A stretch of DNA of 64,000 nucleotides. It comes from Plenodomus lindquistii. Lineage: Eukaryota; Ascomycota; Dothideomycetes; Pleosporales; Leptosphaeriaceae. Of this stretch, positions 63,970-64,000 are shown piece by piece (the first letter of the stretch is position 1; the number at the start of each line of letters is the position of its first letter). The notes beneath the pieces are model-generated. The model worked only from the letters and a program-made list of their open reading frames with translations, was not told where the DNA came from and ran no database searches. The DNA is taken from contig JANUWI010000001.1 in the NCBI GenBank assembly GCA_025504975.1, positions 1,984,001-2,048,000 on the forward strand, written 5' to 3'. The translations under genes were made by a program, and so were the position numbers.

Positions 63970-64000
63970 CTTTTGCGGTTGCAGGTTGTGTATGTGGGTC

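Overview
The window is nuclear DNA from a filamentous ascomycete (Pezizomycotina). The evidence is densely packed genes on both strands, many 45-70 bp introns with GTAAGT/GTGAGT-type donors and CTAAC/CTGAC-like branch sites, a Zn2Cys6 regulator with polyglutamine, a Fungal_N-like/ankyrin protein and a full-length wybutosine TYW4 fusion. The overall gene style suggests Dothideomycetes, perhaps Pleosporales, but that placement is inference. I rebuilt about 30 gene models by joining exons whose splice phases agree. No rRNA, tRNA, CRISPR array or intact transposon was recognised.

Layout. 0-10 kb: the start of a gene cut by the left edge, an inositol polyphosphate kinase, CLP1 (mRNA 3'-end processing), a secreted GH125 mannosidase, and a large protein with a disordered N-terminus and a C-terminal alpha/beta hydrolase. 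10-18 kb: a cysteine-bearing single-pass surface protein, a sterol-desaturase-like membrane enzyme, ribosomal protein eL6 and the proteasomal ubiquitin receptor RPN13. 18-27 kb: a PlsB/GNPAT-like acyltransferase, the WD-repeat ASTRA subunit ASA1, and a Zn2Cys6 transcription factor with a 17-bp minisatellite in its only intron. 27-34.6 kb: a gene-poor island with one good gene, a Fungal_N-like/ankyrin protein related to fungal NLR-type proteins but without a NACHT domain, plus fragmentary reading frames. 34.6-47.5 kb: an F-box protein, a small DUF6699-like protein, an aldo/keto reductase, ribosomal protein uL6 (RPL9, nine exons including an 8-nt microexon), an MFS transporter, a 96-aa unknown protein, and the four-RRM nucleolar factor NOP4. 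47.5-64 kb: a DAP1-like haem protein, a secreted agmatinase-type ureohydrolase, an unknown 195-aa protein, a RidA-family protein, a DUF1295 membrane protein, a small membrane protein, POP4 (RNase P/MRP), an unknown proline/glutamine-rich protein, a probable mitochondrial twin-NBD ABC protein, TYW4 (methyltransferase + kelch + JmjC) and ATG18.

Most genes are unrelated housekeeping functions, so this is ordinary chromosome rather than a metabolic cluster. There is some thematic overlap in ribosome and RNA biology (eL6, uL6, NOP4, POP4, CLP1, TYW4). Several pairs are divergent with short shared promoters: eL6/RPN13, the 96-aa gene/NOP4, CLP1/GH125 and TYW4/ATG18.

I did not find one clearly new multi-gene system. 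The most unusual items are the 8-nt microexon in RPL9, an RPN13 intron whose retention would give a protein lacking its deubiquitinase-binding domain, the intronic minisatellite, the ABC protein with complementary degenerate nucleotide sites, and the NLR-like gene in its gene-poor island.
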